Assembly (NCBI RefSeq): GCF_022179545.1
Contig: NZ_AP025518.1
Coordinates: forward strand, 3,162,001 to 3,226,000
Direction: 5' to 3'
Source of the DNA: Mycolicibacterium fortuitum subsp. fortuitum
GTDB lineage: Bacteria; Actinomycetota; Actinomycetes; Mycobacteriales; Mycobacteriaceae
Length of the DNA stretch: 64,000 nucleotides
Shown: positions 52,540-61,123 of the stretch, piece after piece
How the letters are laid out: each line of letters begins with the position of its first letter
How positions within the stretch are numbered: the first letter of the stretch is position 1
Position numbers and translations under genes: made by a program
The notes under the pieces: model-generated
What the model was told of the DNA's origin: nothing
Database searches by the model: none
Seen by the model: only the letters and a program-made list of their open reading frames with translations

Positions 52540-52840
52540 AGTCCCTCCTGAGCCTCGTACCTGTTACTTGCAGTTTCATCTAACGGGTCGTGTTCGCACG
52601 TGGATAGGGACCTTTGTCATCGCTCGCCGCCTCCAGCGCGCAGGGGACGGCACGTCGCAGTTTGATTGACAGATCAGGACTTTCGACTCTGGCGCTGTTC
52701 GCCCACCGGGCGTAATCAGAAGGGGTGAGGCGAGCGGTGCGTACGCAATGGACGGTTCACCGCACCGGCACGCGTACGCAGATCCGCCATGAACGACGCC
52801 CTCAAATCCGTCGAGATGACCACAGGAGGCTGAACAAACC
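52540..52840. promoter_or_regulatory. Divergent promoter region desA1-like / membrane protein
   Basis: 301 bp. Holds the DosR-like half-box at 52604-52623; no gene recognised. Confidence 0.45.
52604..52623. promoter_or_regulatory. DosR-like half-box before desA1-like gene
   Basis: ATAGGGACCTTTGTCATC: the left half GGGAC and GTC match DosR-type symmetry but the last CCC is CAT. 65 bp upstream of the desaturase start. Weaker than the sites at 50825 and 54111. Confidence 0.45.
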
Positions 52841-53629
52841 GTGGCTGGCACAGCGGATTCCGACTGCATTGCCCCTTCTGACAGCGGCGACACCACCACG
52901 GAGAAGCGGCCACGCTTGTCTCGGAGGGGTTGGGCTCTGCTCGCCACCGCGACGCTCGTTGTCGCCCCGCTCTCAGGTGCGGCGGGCTGGGAGCTGAACA
53001 GCCGGCTCCGCAACAGCGGCACGTCCGCGGCCATTGACAGGCAGTGGCTGATCAAGCTGGTGGACCTGGCTGCCCAGTTCCCCTCTGGGTTCCACCTGAC
53101 CTCTGCCGATGCCGTGGACCTGGCCGAACAGTCCCGCTTGATGCAGGGCGCCACCGTCATCCCGGCGAACTGCGCCAATCCGGCGGAGCGGAACGGCGGC
53201 GTGTCCCCACCCGCGGGCGCCGTTCTCGACAGCCTTGCCGGAAGAACTCAGGGCCGCGTGCTGGAAGTGACCGCCCTGGCGTCTCCCCAGCCGATACCGG
53301 TGCGAGATGTGCCCCCGCACTGTGACGCGGTGGTGTTCTACAAGGCTGGTCTCATCCAGGGCTTCACCGGCCCGGTCTCGCCACCCCCGATCCCGGACGG
53401 GGTAGCGGTGAAGTCGAGCCAGGCCGTCCGGGTCCGCTACACCATCACAGACGGCACCGGACCCAGCATCGACACTGTCTGCTACGTCTACCGAGCACTG
53501 CTCGACGACCTGCACTCGGTCACCGTGACTTTCGCCGGCCAGATCAGCCCAGGGCCACTTCGTGACATCGACCCGACTCCGGCCAGTGATCTGTTCACAC
53601 ACGCACTGACAACGCTGCAAACGTCCTGA
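52841..53629 (+). CDS. Membrane-anchored protein, possible DUF5642-type
   Basis: 262 aa from GTG 52841, with AGGAGG about 11 nt upstream. A 30-residue cytoplasmic tail is followed by one hydrophobic segment (WALLATATLVVAPLSGAAGW) and an exported domain of 200 residues. Two to four Cys (PANCANPAE, PHCDAVV, DTVCYVY) could be disulfide-bonded. The pattern of a short repeat of ESAxxL-type strands resembles mycobacterial sensor-like domains of unknown ligand. Function unknown. Confidence 0.6.
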   Translation: MAGTADSDCIAPSDSGDTTTEKRPRLSRRGWALLATATLVVAPLSGAAGWELNSRLRNSGTSAAIDRQWLIKLVDLAAQFPSGFHLTSADAVDLAEQSRLMQGATVIPANCANPAERNGGVSPPAGAVLDSLAGRTQGRVLEVTALASPQPIPVRDVPPHCDAVVFYKAGLIQGFTGPVSPPPIPDGVAVKSSQAVRVRYTITDGTGPSIDTVCYVYRALLDDLHSVTVTFAGQISPGPLRDIDPTPASDLFTHALTTLQTS

Positions 53630-53664
53630 CGGCAGTGTGCGGATGTGACGATCAGCCGCCGAGT

Positions 53665-54078
53665 TCACACCACGGGGTCGGCCTCGGCGGCATAGACGCC
53701 CAGTAGGTCACGGGCAGAGACGATACCCACCAAAACACCAGCACGCTCTACCAGGATGTGCCGGATGTGGCGGTCGGTCATCCGAACAGCCACTTGTTCG
53801 ACAGTATCCGACGCCGCGCACCAGACCAGGTTTGTGCTCGCCACGTCGACGACGGGGACCGCAGCTGGATCCTGATGGGCGGCGATGACACGTATGGCGT
53901 CACGTTCGCTGACCAGCGCCACTGGCCGTTCCTGGTCGCCGACCACCACGGCGCCGATCCCGGCCTCGGCCATGGCCTCCGCGGCAGTCGCGACTGTCGC
54001 GTCGGAGGGCACCCGAACCACTGCGTCACCGATGAGATCCGCGACCGAGATCGAACCGGCTGAGGGAACATTGACCAT
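53665..54078 (-). CDS. CBS-pair protein, Hrp1-like
   Basis: 137 aa from ATG 54078. Two CBS motifs: VADLIGDAVVRVPSDATVATAAEAMAEAGIGAVVVGDQERPVALVSERDAIRVIA and VVDVASTNLVWCAASDTVEQVAVRMTDRHIRHILVERAGVLVGIVSARDLLGVY. The tandem CBS fold binds adenine nucleotides; the M. tuberculosis homologue Hrp1 is a DosR-regulated, hypoxia-induced protein. The DosR-like box at 54111-54130 lies 33 bp upstream, which supports the same regulation here. Confidence 0.87.
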   Translation of the reverse strand: MVNVPSAGSISVADLIGDAVVRVPSDATVATAAEAMAEAGIGAVVVGDQERPVALVSERDAIRVIAAHQDPAAVPVVDVASTNLVWCAASDTVEQVAVRMTDRHIRHILVERAGVLVGIVSARDLLGVYAAEADPVV

Positions 54079-54110
54079 GGCACGATCGTGGCACCACGCA
54101 TCTGCTGCGG

Positions 54111-54130
54111 ATAGGGACTTAAGTCTTCTA
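54111..54130. promoter_or_regulatory. DosR-like box before CBS gene
   Basis: ATAGGGACTTAAGTCTTCTA: the central ten bases GACTTAAGTC are a perfect palindrome matching the DosR core GACTWWAGTC; only the right CCC is TTC. On the minus strand it is 33 bp upstream of the CBS start. Confidence 0.7.
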
Positions 54131-54377
54131 GTCAGCTGGACGTTCTCCCATGAAGTGACATTCGGCCCTGGAAACCTCCGGCCCGCAAACGATATGTATA
54201 GGAAGAGGTCGCGGCGCAAGACATGTGCCTCGCTGCAGCGCCGCAGAGCGACGAATTGGATGGTCGGCCGGCCGCGTCCGCTACGCACCGGAAACCAGGC
54301 CTCGACATCCCACGCCAGAAGCTCGCCGATGCAGCCTTCCGCTCTTGGAGGGTGAAACCAGCTAGGGGACAACCTGA

Positions 54378-54834
54378 GTGAGCCCGCCAGTCGCAGGCCC
54401 TCCACCAGTCGTCAATGACGGCGACAACGCCCGCACCGTCGCCGTGCGCCGGACACCACGACAATTGCCTAAACAAGCCACCGCACACCTCCGCGCGGCA
54501 CCTAACGCCGAACTGGGATCCGCTGTGCTCTACGTAGTCCGCGGCCCGACTTCTGGCGCCGAATTCGAATTGGCCCATCCATACACCACTGCCGGCCGCC
54601 ATCGCGACAGCACAGTCCTTCTGGATCACGTCAACTGTCAGCCGCAGGCACGCCGAGTTTCGTTGGGTTGACGGCCATTACTGGGTCATCGACACCGGAA
54701 GCCTCAACGGTGTCTACGTCAACCAGGTCCGGGTTGAGTCTGCGCCCGTGACCAATGGCGACGAGATCTGGATAGGTGCATTCGACCTCGCATTCAACTG
54801 CCGTGAACTCGATGCTCCCCAGCGGTTTCGCTAA
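54378..54834 (+). pseudogene. FHA-domain gene (GarA-like) with a frameshift
   Basis: GTG 54378 opens a frame with VLYVVRGPTSGAEFELAHPYTTAGRHRDSTVLLDHVN, a typical FHA start, then leaves the frame and stops at 54670-54672. The rest of the FHA domain, HAEFRWVDGHYWVIDTGSLNGVYVNQVRV, continues one frame over to the TAA at 54832-54834. The shift lies at about 54630-54636, where one extra base (GTCAACTGTC in place of GTCACTGTC-like sequence) breaks VSRRH. FHA domains bind phosphothreonine; GarA controls glutamate and 2-oxoglutarate enzymes. Either a real null allele or a sequencing error. Confidence 0.75.
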
Positions 54835-54918
54835 CGCGGTCTGCTGGAGCGCCATTTCGTGAGGTTGATGATGTTTGCGGCGATGCTGGATACGCTGCGA
54901 TCGTCAGTGGGTAGGCGA
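54831..54918 (-). pseudogene. 3' part of the IS-interrupted P-loop kinase gene
   Basis: After the target duplication CGA the minus strand continues in the kinase frame as RLPTDDRSVSSIAANIINL and ends at the TAG at 54831-54833. The stop overlaps that of the FHA gene by two or three bases on the opposite strand. See the 5' part at 56184-56632. Confidence 0.75.
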
Positions 54919-54943
54919 GGGTCTGCTGCACGATCAGGTGACA
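54919..54943. repeat. IS3 element inverted repeat, left
   Basis: Identical over 25 bp to the complement of 56159-56183. Confidence 0.88.
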
Positions 54944-54950
54944 GTTTCGG

Positions 54951-55828
54951 TCACGCGGCCTGACTGGCCGGTGCGGTCATAATCGCTTCGAATTCGATCG
55001 GGGTCAACCGCCCGAGTCCGGCTTGGCGTCGGCGGCGATGGTAGGTCCGTTCGATCCAGGTGACGATCGCGATCCTCAACTCTTCTCGTGTGCTCCACCG
55101 GCGGCGATCGAGCACGTTCTTCTGGAGCAGCGCGAAGAAGCTCTCCATGGCTGCATTGTCGCCGGCCGCTCCGACACGGCCCATCGATCCAACCATCTCG
55201 TGATGGCCGAGCGCGTGCACGAATTTCCTTGACCTGAACTGAGATCCGCGATCAGAGTGCAGAATGCAACCGGCCACATCACCGCGGCGTGCCACCGCGC
55301 TACTGAGCGCTGCAGCGGCCAGCCGGGACTTCATTCGAGAGTCGATCGAGTACCCGACGATGCGGTTGGAGAACACGTCCTTGATCGCACAAAGATAGAG
55401 CTTGCCCTCATCGGTGCGATGCTCGGTGATATCGCTGAGCCACAGCTGATTTGGACCACCAGCGGTGAAGTCGCGCTCGACAAGATCATCGTGCACCGGC
55501 GGGCCCACTTTGCCGTTCTTGCCGCGCTTCTTGCCGAACACGCTCCACCACCGGTTCTGCGAGCAGATCCGCCAACCAGTGCGCTGCGCCATCGGCTCGC
55601 CGGCATCGGATGCCTCTTCGACAAGGTAGCGGTAGCCGAACTCCGGGTCATCCTTGTGAGCATCGAACAGGGCATTGGCGCGATACGCCTCGATGACCTC
55701 AGCGTCGGTGATGGGATTGGCCCGCCAGCGGTAGTAAGGCTGGCGGGCGAGCTTGAGTACCCGGCACGTCACCGCGACGGGGATCCCATCGGCGGCGAGC
55801 TCACTTACGAGCGGGTAGAGCCTTTTCC
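54951..55828 (-). CDS. IS3 transposase OrfB (DDE integrase domain)
   Basis: The first ATG in this frame is at 55772 (273 aa), but the frame is open upstream through RLYPLVSELAADGIPVAVTCRVLKL, so it is normally made as a fusion with OrfA by a -1 slip at 55823-55829. Catalytic DDE: WLSDITEH, ILHSDRGSQF, and DNAAMESFFALLQKN. An HTH_21-like segment precedes the rve domain. No stop or deletion is visible, so the element may still be active. Confidence 0.88.
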
Positions 55829-56113
55829 CGGAAGGTTGGCCTGTGACAGATAGGCCGCAGCCCGGCGCAGCACTTCATTCTCCTGCTCGAGCAGCTTGAT
55901 CCGACGCCGCGCATCCCGCAGCTCAGCGGACTCGCCAGTGCGCTTGCCCGGCTTGGCGCCCTCGTCGATGTCGGCTTGGCGCATCCACTTGTGCAGCGTC
56001 ACCGGGTGCACACCGAAATCAGTGGCGATCTGCTCGATCGTCACCCCGTCATCGCGGTCGCGGGCGACCCGGACGACATCGTCGCGGAACTCGCGAGGGT
56101 AGGGCCTTGCCAT
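55805..56113 (-). CDS. IS3 transposase OrfA
   Basis: 102 aa from the ATG at 56113 (MARPYPREFRDDVVRVARDRDD). HTH: TIEQIATDFGVHPVTLHKWMRQADID. It ends with a leucine-zipper-like ELRDARRRIKLLEQENEVLRRAAAYLSQ before its stop at 55805. The heptamer GGGAAAA at 55823-55829 (minus strand) lies near the end and permits slipping into OrfB. Confidence 0.87.
   Translation of the reverse strand: MARPYPREFRDDVVRVARDRDDGVTIEQIATDFGVHPVTLHKWMRQADIDEGAKPGKRTGESAELRDARRRIKLLEQENEVLRRAAAYLSQANLPGKGSTRS
55823..55829 (-). other. -1 ribosomal slippage heptamer GGGAAAA
   Basis: Read on the minus strand, G GGA AAA matches the X-XXY-YYZ rule. After the slip the frame reads AGG CTC TAC, entering OrfB. OrfA ends 18 nt later. 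Confidence 0.75.
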
Positions 56114-56158
56114 GCTGACATCCTTCCAGCTCACCCACCCTGGGCAAGCCAACTCAGA

Positions 56159-56183
56159 TGTCACCTGATCGTGCAGCAGACCC
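56159..56183. repeat. IS3 element inverted repeat, right
   Basis: Complement of 54919-54943; followed by the CGA duplication. Confidence 0.88.
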
Positions 56184-56632
56184 CGATGAGTAGCGGCAGC
56201 AACACCAGATTCAAGCCGTGCGTTCATCTCATTGCTTGACTCGAGATGCTGTTCCAGAGTGGAGCCGATCTCGCGCTTGCCGAGACGCACTCGCGCAGTG
56301 GCGTCGGTGCAGGTGAGGAGGATTGACACGACAGTGGGATTCCCTCCCATGGCAGTGGTGAGTCGCTCCATCACTTCAGGCAACACACTGGCAGTGTTGA
56401 TATAGATCATGCGGTGGTAGCCGAGTGCGCGATAATTCGCCCACATGGCTGCGAGGTTTCGCTCGGCGAGGTCGTCTACGTGCGACGGGACGGGATAGGC
56501 CATGTCGAGGAAGTCGCCATCTATGAGGCAGTGAGTGACGCCCGCCGCGCTCAACTGCGCGTGCATTTCGAAACCGACACTGGTCTTCCCGGTGCCGGAC
56601 CGCCCGCCGATGAACACCACTTCGCTTGTCAC
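56184..56632 (-). pseudogene. 5' part of a P-loop kinase gene interrupted by IS3
   Basis: From GTG 56632 (VTSEVVFIGGRSGTGKTSVGFEM) it has a Walker A GGRSGTGKTS, ADP-binding DGDFLDMAYPVPS, and GYHRMIYINTASVLPEVMERL. The chain runs to ESGVAAATHR, then enters the IS. The last 20 or so residues are on the far side of the element (54831-54918). Similar small kinases occur near FHA or APH genes in actinobacteria; the substrate is unknown. The truncated protein with IS-encoded extra residues may or may not fold. Confidence 0.78.
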
Positions 56633-56770
56633 ATGCCGAGTGTCTCTGATTGTCGGCACTTTTGGCGAGGCGATGAGCAGCTGCGCGGCGTCGACCGGTA
56701 TCCACGAATCGGTGTGAGCGGACGGAAAATCCCTTTCTTGTCGGGGCGCACATCTTTTAGGATTCGGCCC

Positions 56771-57694
56771 GTGCTGTCCCGCCCTCTGTCCGTTAGCGAT
56801 GAGACGATCGCCGATGTGGTCGCTGCGCACTGGTTGCCTCAGGTCGCCGATATCAGTTATCTGCCATGGGGTTTCGGTGCGCACCACTGGCGAGTGATCG
56901 GCGGCGGGACCACGTTGTTCGTGACGTTGGACCAGCTGGAACCTCGACACACCGGATCGTCTCTCGAGGCTGCCTACGCCGGAGCAGCCGCCCTGGCCGG
57001 CGCTGGTTTGAACATGGTGTGTGCACCGCTGCCGGCCCGGACTGGACGATTCACCGTCGATGTCGGGGCCGGTGTACTCAGCGTGACGCCGTGGCTGCAG
57101 GGCAGCAGCCCGACCGAGGCCCAGGCCCGCGAACCCCGCCATCTCCGGGAAGTGGTTCTGGCTCTGGATGCGCTACACCGCGCCGTTCCACCTGAGGAGA
57201 TTCGCCCATGGGCCCCGAAAGTCGACGCTTCATTCGCCCACGAGTTGCGAACTCGCACCGCCGAGCCATGGACGAGCGGTCCGCTGGCAGAAGAGGCGCG
57301 GCTGGCTCTCGCCGCGCACATTGAACCGATCCAACGCTGGACCGAGCGCTACCTGGACCTCGCGGAGGCAGCACGTGCCCGACGCGACGCATGGGTGCCG
57401 ACACATGGCGAGCCACACAACGACAACCAGGTCGTGACCGCGGACGGCGTGCAGCTGGTCGATTGGGAGTCGCTCGCGCTTGCGCCACCCGAACGCGATT
57501 ACGCCGACCTACCCGCCTCGGCACACGAGCTATTGCATGCCGACCCCGCGATAGTAGAGCTGTTCGCGCTGGACTGGCGGCTCAGCGAGATCGCCGAGTA
57601 CGCACGATGGTTCGCCGCTGCGCATATCGGCACCGAAGACGACCACACCGCTTTGGAAGGGCTGCACGAAGAACTGACGGGGGAGGCGCAGTGA
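56771..57694 (+). CDS. Aminoglycoside phosphotransferase-family protein
   Basis: 307 aa from GTG 56771 (MLSRPLSVSDETIADVV). The Brenner-type motif THGEPHNDNQVV carries the catalytic Asp and Asn, and LVDWESLALAPPERDYADL the metal Asp. The APH fold includes resistance enzymes and metabolic kinases such as choline or homoserine kinase. Without a recognised substrate pocket, drug resistance should not be assumed. It is divergent from the disrupted kinase. Confidence 0.78.
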   Translation: MLSRPLSVSDETIADVVAAHWLPQVADISYLPWGFGAHHWRVIGGGTTLFVTLDQLEPRHTGSSLEAAYAGAAALAGAGLNMVCAPLPARTGRFTVDVGAGVLSVTPWLQGSSPTEAQAREPRHLREVVLALDALHRAVPPEEIRPWAPKVDASFAHELRTRTAEPWTSGPLAEEARLALAAHIEPIQRWTERYLDLAEAARARRDAWVPTHGEPHNDNQVVTADGVQLVDWESLALAPPERDYADLPASAHELLHADPAIVELFALDWRLSEIAEYARWFAAAHIGTEDDHTALEGLHEELTGEAQ

Positions 57695-57772
57695 CGCTGT
57701 CGCTCACCAAATCCATTCCGCCGCAACAGGTTACATCACAGTGACGAATATCGCCCTCCTGGGCCCCCGCCT

Positions 57773-58108
57773 TTATGGGAAGGGGATTGCAGGAATCGCG
57801 GAAGGCAACTGAATCTGGGGGATCGCGGCAGGCAATTCAATCTGGGGCACATCGGCCGGAAGTTGAGCCCGCGGGATGTCACTCGGCAGTTCGACATTAG
57901 GAACGGAGCTCGGCAACGACACCGGTGGGACATCGCTCGGATACGGGAACGGTGGCATGTTGGCCGGAACTGGCAGCGTTGTCACTGGATCGTCCGATGC
58001 GACCGGTCGGCCCGGAGAGCCCGAGCAGCCGGCGGCGAGCATCACCGCGGCCATCAGGGGTGGGAGCAGCGCAACTCGCCACCGAGCTCGCCTCACACCA
58101 ATAGCCAT
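57773..58108 (-). CDS. Lipoprotein with 9-residue proline repeats
   Basis: 111 aa with signal peptide and lipobox LAAGC (Cys at about 28). The mature part is a row of 9-residue repeats of form x-x-LP-x-x-[IV]-P-x: VSLPSSVPN, VELPSDIPR, AQLPADVPQ, IELPAAIPQ, IQLPSAIPA. A rod of such repeats could project from the membrane through the wall. No enzyme domain. Codon-level repeat identity is partial, so the array is not brand new. Confidence 0.68.
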   Translation of the reverse strand: MAIGVRRARWRVALLPPLMAAVMLAAGCSGSPGRPVASDDPVTTLPVPANMPPFPYPSDVPPVSLPSSVPNVELPSDIPRAQLPADVPQIELPAAIPQIQLPSAIPAIPFP

Positions 58109-58721
58109 CCGGTCAGCCCCTTGCCGTCAATGACGACGCTATCACCGGCCAAGCGCTCGAAGCCGGCGCCGAGCCCATCTCAGGCCAGCGGCAGCCGAAA
58201 GTGCCTGCACTGCAATCGAATCTCATACACAGGCACCACCCGACAAATCGTCACTGTGACGCAACACTAGCCTGAGACCGGGGTAATGAGGAGCGCGTTA
58301 GTGGCCGTCACCACCGACGGATCGACGTGAGTATCGGCGTACACATCCCAGTCGACTGGCGACTGGATCCTTGGCGGGGCGACCGGCGGCGCCGCGACGC
58401 TTGCGCGGGTTACACATCGCGCAGCCGCCACGAACGAGACGGTGACGGTCGGGCGCGAGAAGCTTCCGGGGCGGCTCCGCACACACGGCGAAGATATCGA
58501 CCCGTACGCCAACGGCAGTCGCTATCACCAGGTCGGTATGCTGGTACCGGTGCGTGCTCGCCAGGTGCGAGTTACCGTCTCCTGCATGCCGGGAACCCCC
58601 ACACAGGGGCCGCAGCCGCGCAATTCGAATGATCAACCCGAGACCTCGGGTTGATTTGCTCGCCAACTCGATAGCGTTGGCCCATGTGCGGGTACTGAGG
58701 AACTCGACCTGGCAGCTCGTT
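58109..58721. other. Region of unclear coding content
   Basis: 613 bp. On the plus strand a frame from about 58331 to 58654 reads DWILGGATGGAATLARVTHR and GSRYHQVGMLVPVRARQVRV with fair GC at third positions, and a minus-strand frame over 58267-58450 also has coding-like composition. Neither has a convincing start, family or signal. Likely a decayed gene. Confidence 0.3.
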
Positions 58722-60086
58722 CTACAGGCTGCCGAGCAACTGGTTGAAACCTTCAGTCATGGAGGGATGGGTGTAGATCGAGTCGCGGAGTTCGGTCGCG
58801 GTGATGCCATGGCGGATGGCGAGTGCAACGGTATTGATTATTTCGTGCGCGTCGTGGCACAGCAGTGCCGCGCCGAGAATGAGGTCGGTGTCGGCGTCGA
58901 CCACCATCTTCATCATTCCGGCGGTCTGTGACACGATGCGGGCTCGCGGCATGGTCGCCATGTCCTTTACCTGCAGCGAGGCGACCTTGATCCGGTGTCC
59001 GGCGGCCGCGGCCGCGGTGGCTGACAATCCGACCCGAGCCAGTGGTGGCGTGGTGAACAACGCGTAGGGTACCGCGGATCGTGTTGTGGTGCTGAGGGAT
59101 CCGTCGCCGGTCAACTGGGACAGTACTACCCGGTAGTCGTCGAGCGAGATGTAGGTGAACTGTGGGCCGCCGTTGACGTCGCCGACGGCGAAAATGTGTG
59201 GCTGGCTGGTACGGAGATGCTCGTCGACGGCCACCGCGCCGCGTTCGGTGGGGACCAACCCTGCGGCGGCCAGGTTGAGCCCGTCGATCACGGGCTCGCG
59301 GCCCAATGCCACTAGCACCGCGCCGGCCGTTACCCGGTGTGTTCCGTCGGCGTGCTGGTATTCGACGGCGTCGTCGGTCACAGAGGTGACCTCGGCGCCA
59401 GTGACAACGGAAACACCACCGGCGGCGAGGATCTCGGCGGCGAACGCAGCGACATCTGGGTCTTCTCGGGCCAGTAGTTGCCCGCCGCGCTCCAGCACCG
59501 TCACCGCCGATCCGTAGGCGGCGTACATGCCGGCGAACTCCAGACCCACATATCCACCGCCGAGCACAACCAGGCGCTCCGGAAGTTGCTGGCGGGCAAG
59601 CAGATCGGTGCTGGTGTACACCCTCGGCGAGTTGGCCAGACCCGGGATATCGGGCAGTACGGGCCGTGAGCCGGTACCGATGACGATCCAGCGCGCAGTC
59701 ACGGTGACCGCGCTCCCGTCAGGCAGCTGCACGGTCAGCCGATGCGGGTCCAGAAACCGGGCGTGCCCGGTGAGTACCGTCGCCGCATCAAGATTATTCA
59801 GCATGGCGTAGTTGATGGCGCGCAGTTCGGCGGTGATGCCGGCGGTGGCGGCCACGGCCTCGGTGTATTCGCTCCGATGCGGGTCAGCGCCGGTGAGTAG
59901 CTCAGCGCGGTACACCATGGATTTAGTTGGTACGCAACCGATATTGATGCAGGTGCCGCCGTACATTGCCGCGGATTGTTCGATCAGCACCACTCGTCGT
60001 CCCTGCTTTGCCAGCGCCGCGGCAAGCGTCTTCCCGCCTTTGCCGAAACCGATGACCGCCAGGTCGACATCCAGCTCAGTGCTCAC
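58722..60086 (-). CDS. Pyridine nucleotide-disulfide oxidoreductase, RclA/MerA-like
   Basis: 454 aa. FAD-binding GFGKGGKTLAAALAKQG; redox disulfide GGTCINIGCVPTK (Cys-x4-Cys); NAD-binding VVLGGGYVGLEFAGMYAAYG; second FAD site IFAVGDVNGG; and C-terminal THPSMTEGFNQLL with the catalytic His-containing HP. The C-terminal metal-binding Cys pair of MerA is lacking, so it is closer to RclA, which protects against hypochlorite and copper. Last gene of the HxlR-controlled operon, 18 bp after the quinone-reductase-like gene. Confidence 0.85.
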   Translation of the reverse strand: MSTELDVDLAVIGFGKGGKTLAAALAKQGRRVVLIEQSAAMYGGTCINIGCVPTKSMVYRAELLTGADPHRSEYTEAVAATAGITAELRAINYAMLNNLDAATVLTGHARFLDPHRLTVQLPDGSAVTVTARWIVIGTGSRPVLPDIPGLANSPRVYTSTDLLARQQLPERLVVLGGGYVGLEFAGMYAAYGSAVTVLERGGQLLAREDPDVAAFAAEILAAGGVSVVTGAEVTSVTDDAVEYQHADGTHRVTAGAVLVALGREPVIDGLNLAAAGLVPTERGAVAVDEHLRTSQPHIFAVGDVNGGPQFTYISLDDYRVVLSQLTGDGSLSTTTRSAVPYALFTTPPLARVGLSATAAAAAGHRIKVASLQVKDMATMPRARIVSQTAGMMKMVVDADTDLILGAALLCHDAHEIINTVALAIRHGITATELRDSIYTHPSMTEGFNQLLGSL

Positions 60087-60104
60087 GTGCTCTCCGTATC
60101 TGGA

Positions 60105-61106
60105 TCAGGAGCGGTGGATAACGACCTTGCCTACCATGGAACCGGACTCTACGAGCCGGTGTGCCTGTTGCAGTCCGGCGGCGTCGAAGTGTTCGATCGT
60201 GGTTGTCAGGGTGCTGCGCAGTGTTCCGGCGTCCACCATCGATGCGGCGTCGGCGAGCAGCCGCTGTTGGGCGATCATGTCGTAGTCGAACATCGACCGG
60301 GTGAACATCAATTCCCAATGCCAGGCAATACTTTTCGACTTCAGTGGTAACAGGTCGAGGCCCTCGGGTTCGTCGATAGCGGTGATGTGGCCGAACGGCC
60401 GCACAATGTCGGCATAGACCTGCACATTGCCCCGCGAGTGCGGGGAGAACAGGTAGTCGATACCGGAGGGCGCCACGCCGAGTACCTGATCGCGCAACTC
60501 CCGATGGTCGACGACCACATCGGCGCCGAGCGTCCGGCACCACTGCTGCGACTCGTCCCGGCTGGCGGTGGCAATCACCCGGACCTGGGTGCGCGCCTTG
60601 GCAAGTTGGATCATTGCCGAGCCGACGCCGCCGGCTGCGCCGAGGATCAGCAGATCGCCGGTGGAGTCGGTGGCTAGCCCGAAGCGCTCGAACAGGGTTT
60701 CCCACGCGGTGATGGTGGTCAGCGGCAGCGCAGCGGCTTCGGCAAAGGACAGTGTCGTGGGCTTGCGCGCCACCAGGCGTTCGTCGACCGCATGGTACTC
60801 GGCGTTGGTACCCGGCCGTGTGACATCTCCGGCGTACCAGACCTCGTCACCGACGCGCAGGGTGTTCACCTGCGCGCCGACCGCCTCGACCGTCCCGGCG
60901 GCGTCGAAACCGAGGATGGTCGGGGTGGCCGATGGCTGCAGGCTGTGGCGGCGTTTGATGTCGACCGGGTTGACCGATACCGCCTGCACTCGGACCAGCA
61001 CATCGTGGGGGCGCAGTTCCGGTGTGGGGATCTCGATGTCGCGCAAGGCATCCGGGTCGTCGATCGGCAGTCCCTCGAACGAACCGACGGCGGTCATGGT
61101 GGGCAT
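60105..61106 (-). CDS. Zinc-independent quinone-reductase-like MDR enzyme
   Basis: 333 aa from ATG 61106 (MPTMTAVGSFEGLPI); Met 4 at 61097 is another option. NADPH-binding ILGAAGGVGSAMIQLAKARTQVRVIATASR; no Zn ligands. ILGFDAAGTVEAVGAQVNTLRVGDEVWYAGD is family-typical. It resembles the ZADH/quinone oxidoreductase branch that reduces quinones or enals. The operon's HxlR regulator type is known from quinone-responsive QorR, which fits. Confidence 0.84.
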   Translation of the reverse strand: MPTMTAVGSFEGLPIDDPDALRDIEIPTPELRPHDVLVRVQAVSVNPVDIKRRHSLQPSATPTILGFDAAGTVEAVGAQVNTLRVGDEVWYAGDVTRPGTNAEYHAVDERLVARKPTTLSFAEAAALPLTTITAWETLFERFGLATDSTGDLLILGAAGGVGSAMIQLAKARTQVRVIATASRDESQQWCRTLGADVVVDHRELRDQVLGVAPSGIDYLFSPHSRGNVQVYADIVRPFGHITAIDEPEGLDLLPLKSKSIAWHWELMFTRSMFDYDMIAQQRLLADAASMVDAGTLRSTLTTTIEHFDAAGLQQAHRLVESGSMVGKVVIHRS

Positions 61107-61123
61107 GGGTTCTCCCAATCGGG

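Larger units (their letters stand above)
54919..56183. mobile_element. IS3-family insertion sequence, 1265 bp
   Basis: Perfect 25-bp terminal inverted repeats beginning GGGTCTGCTGC at 54919-54943 and 56159-56183. The element is flanked by the 3-bp direct repeat CGA (54916-54918 and 56184-56186), as expected for the IS3 family. It carries OrfA and OrfB on the minus strand, and both look intact. It interrupts the kinase gene, whose reading frame is restored by removing the element and one CGA copy. Confidence 0.88.

Noticed and set aside
56771..57694. Aminoglycoside resistance gene
   Set aside because: Only the phosphotransferase fold is shown; no specific drug-binding signature is seen, so resistance is not claimed.
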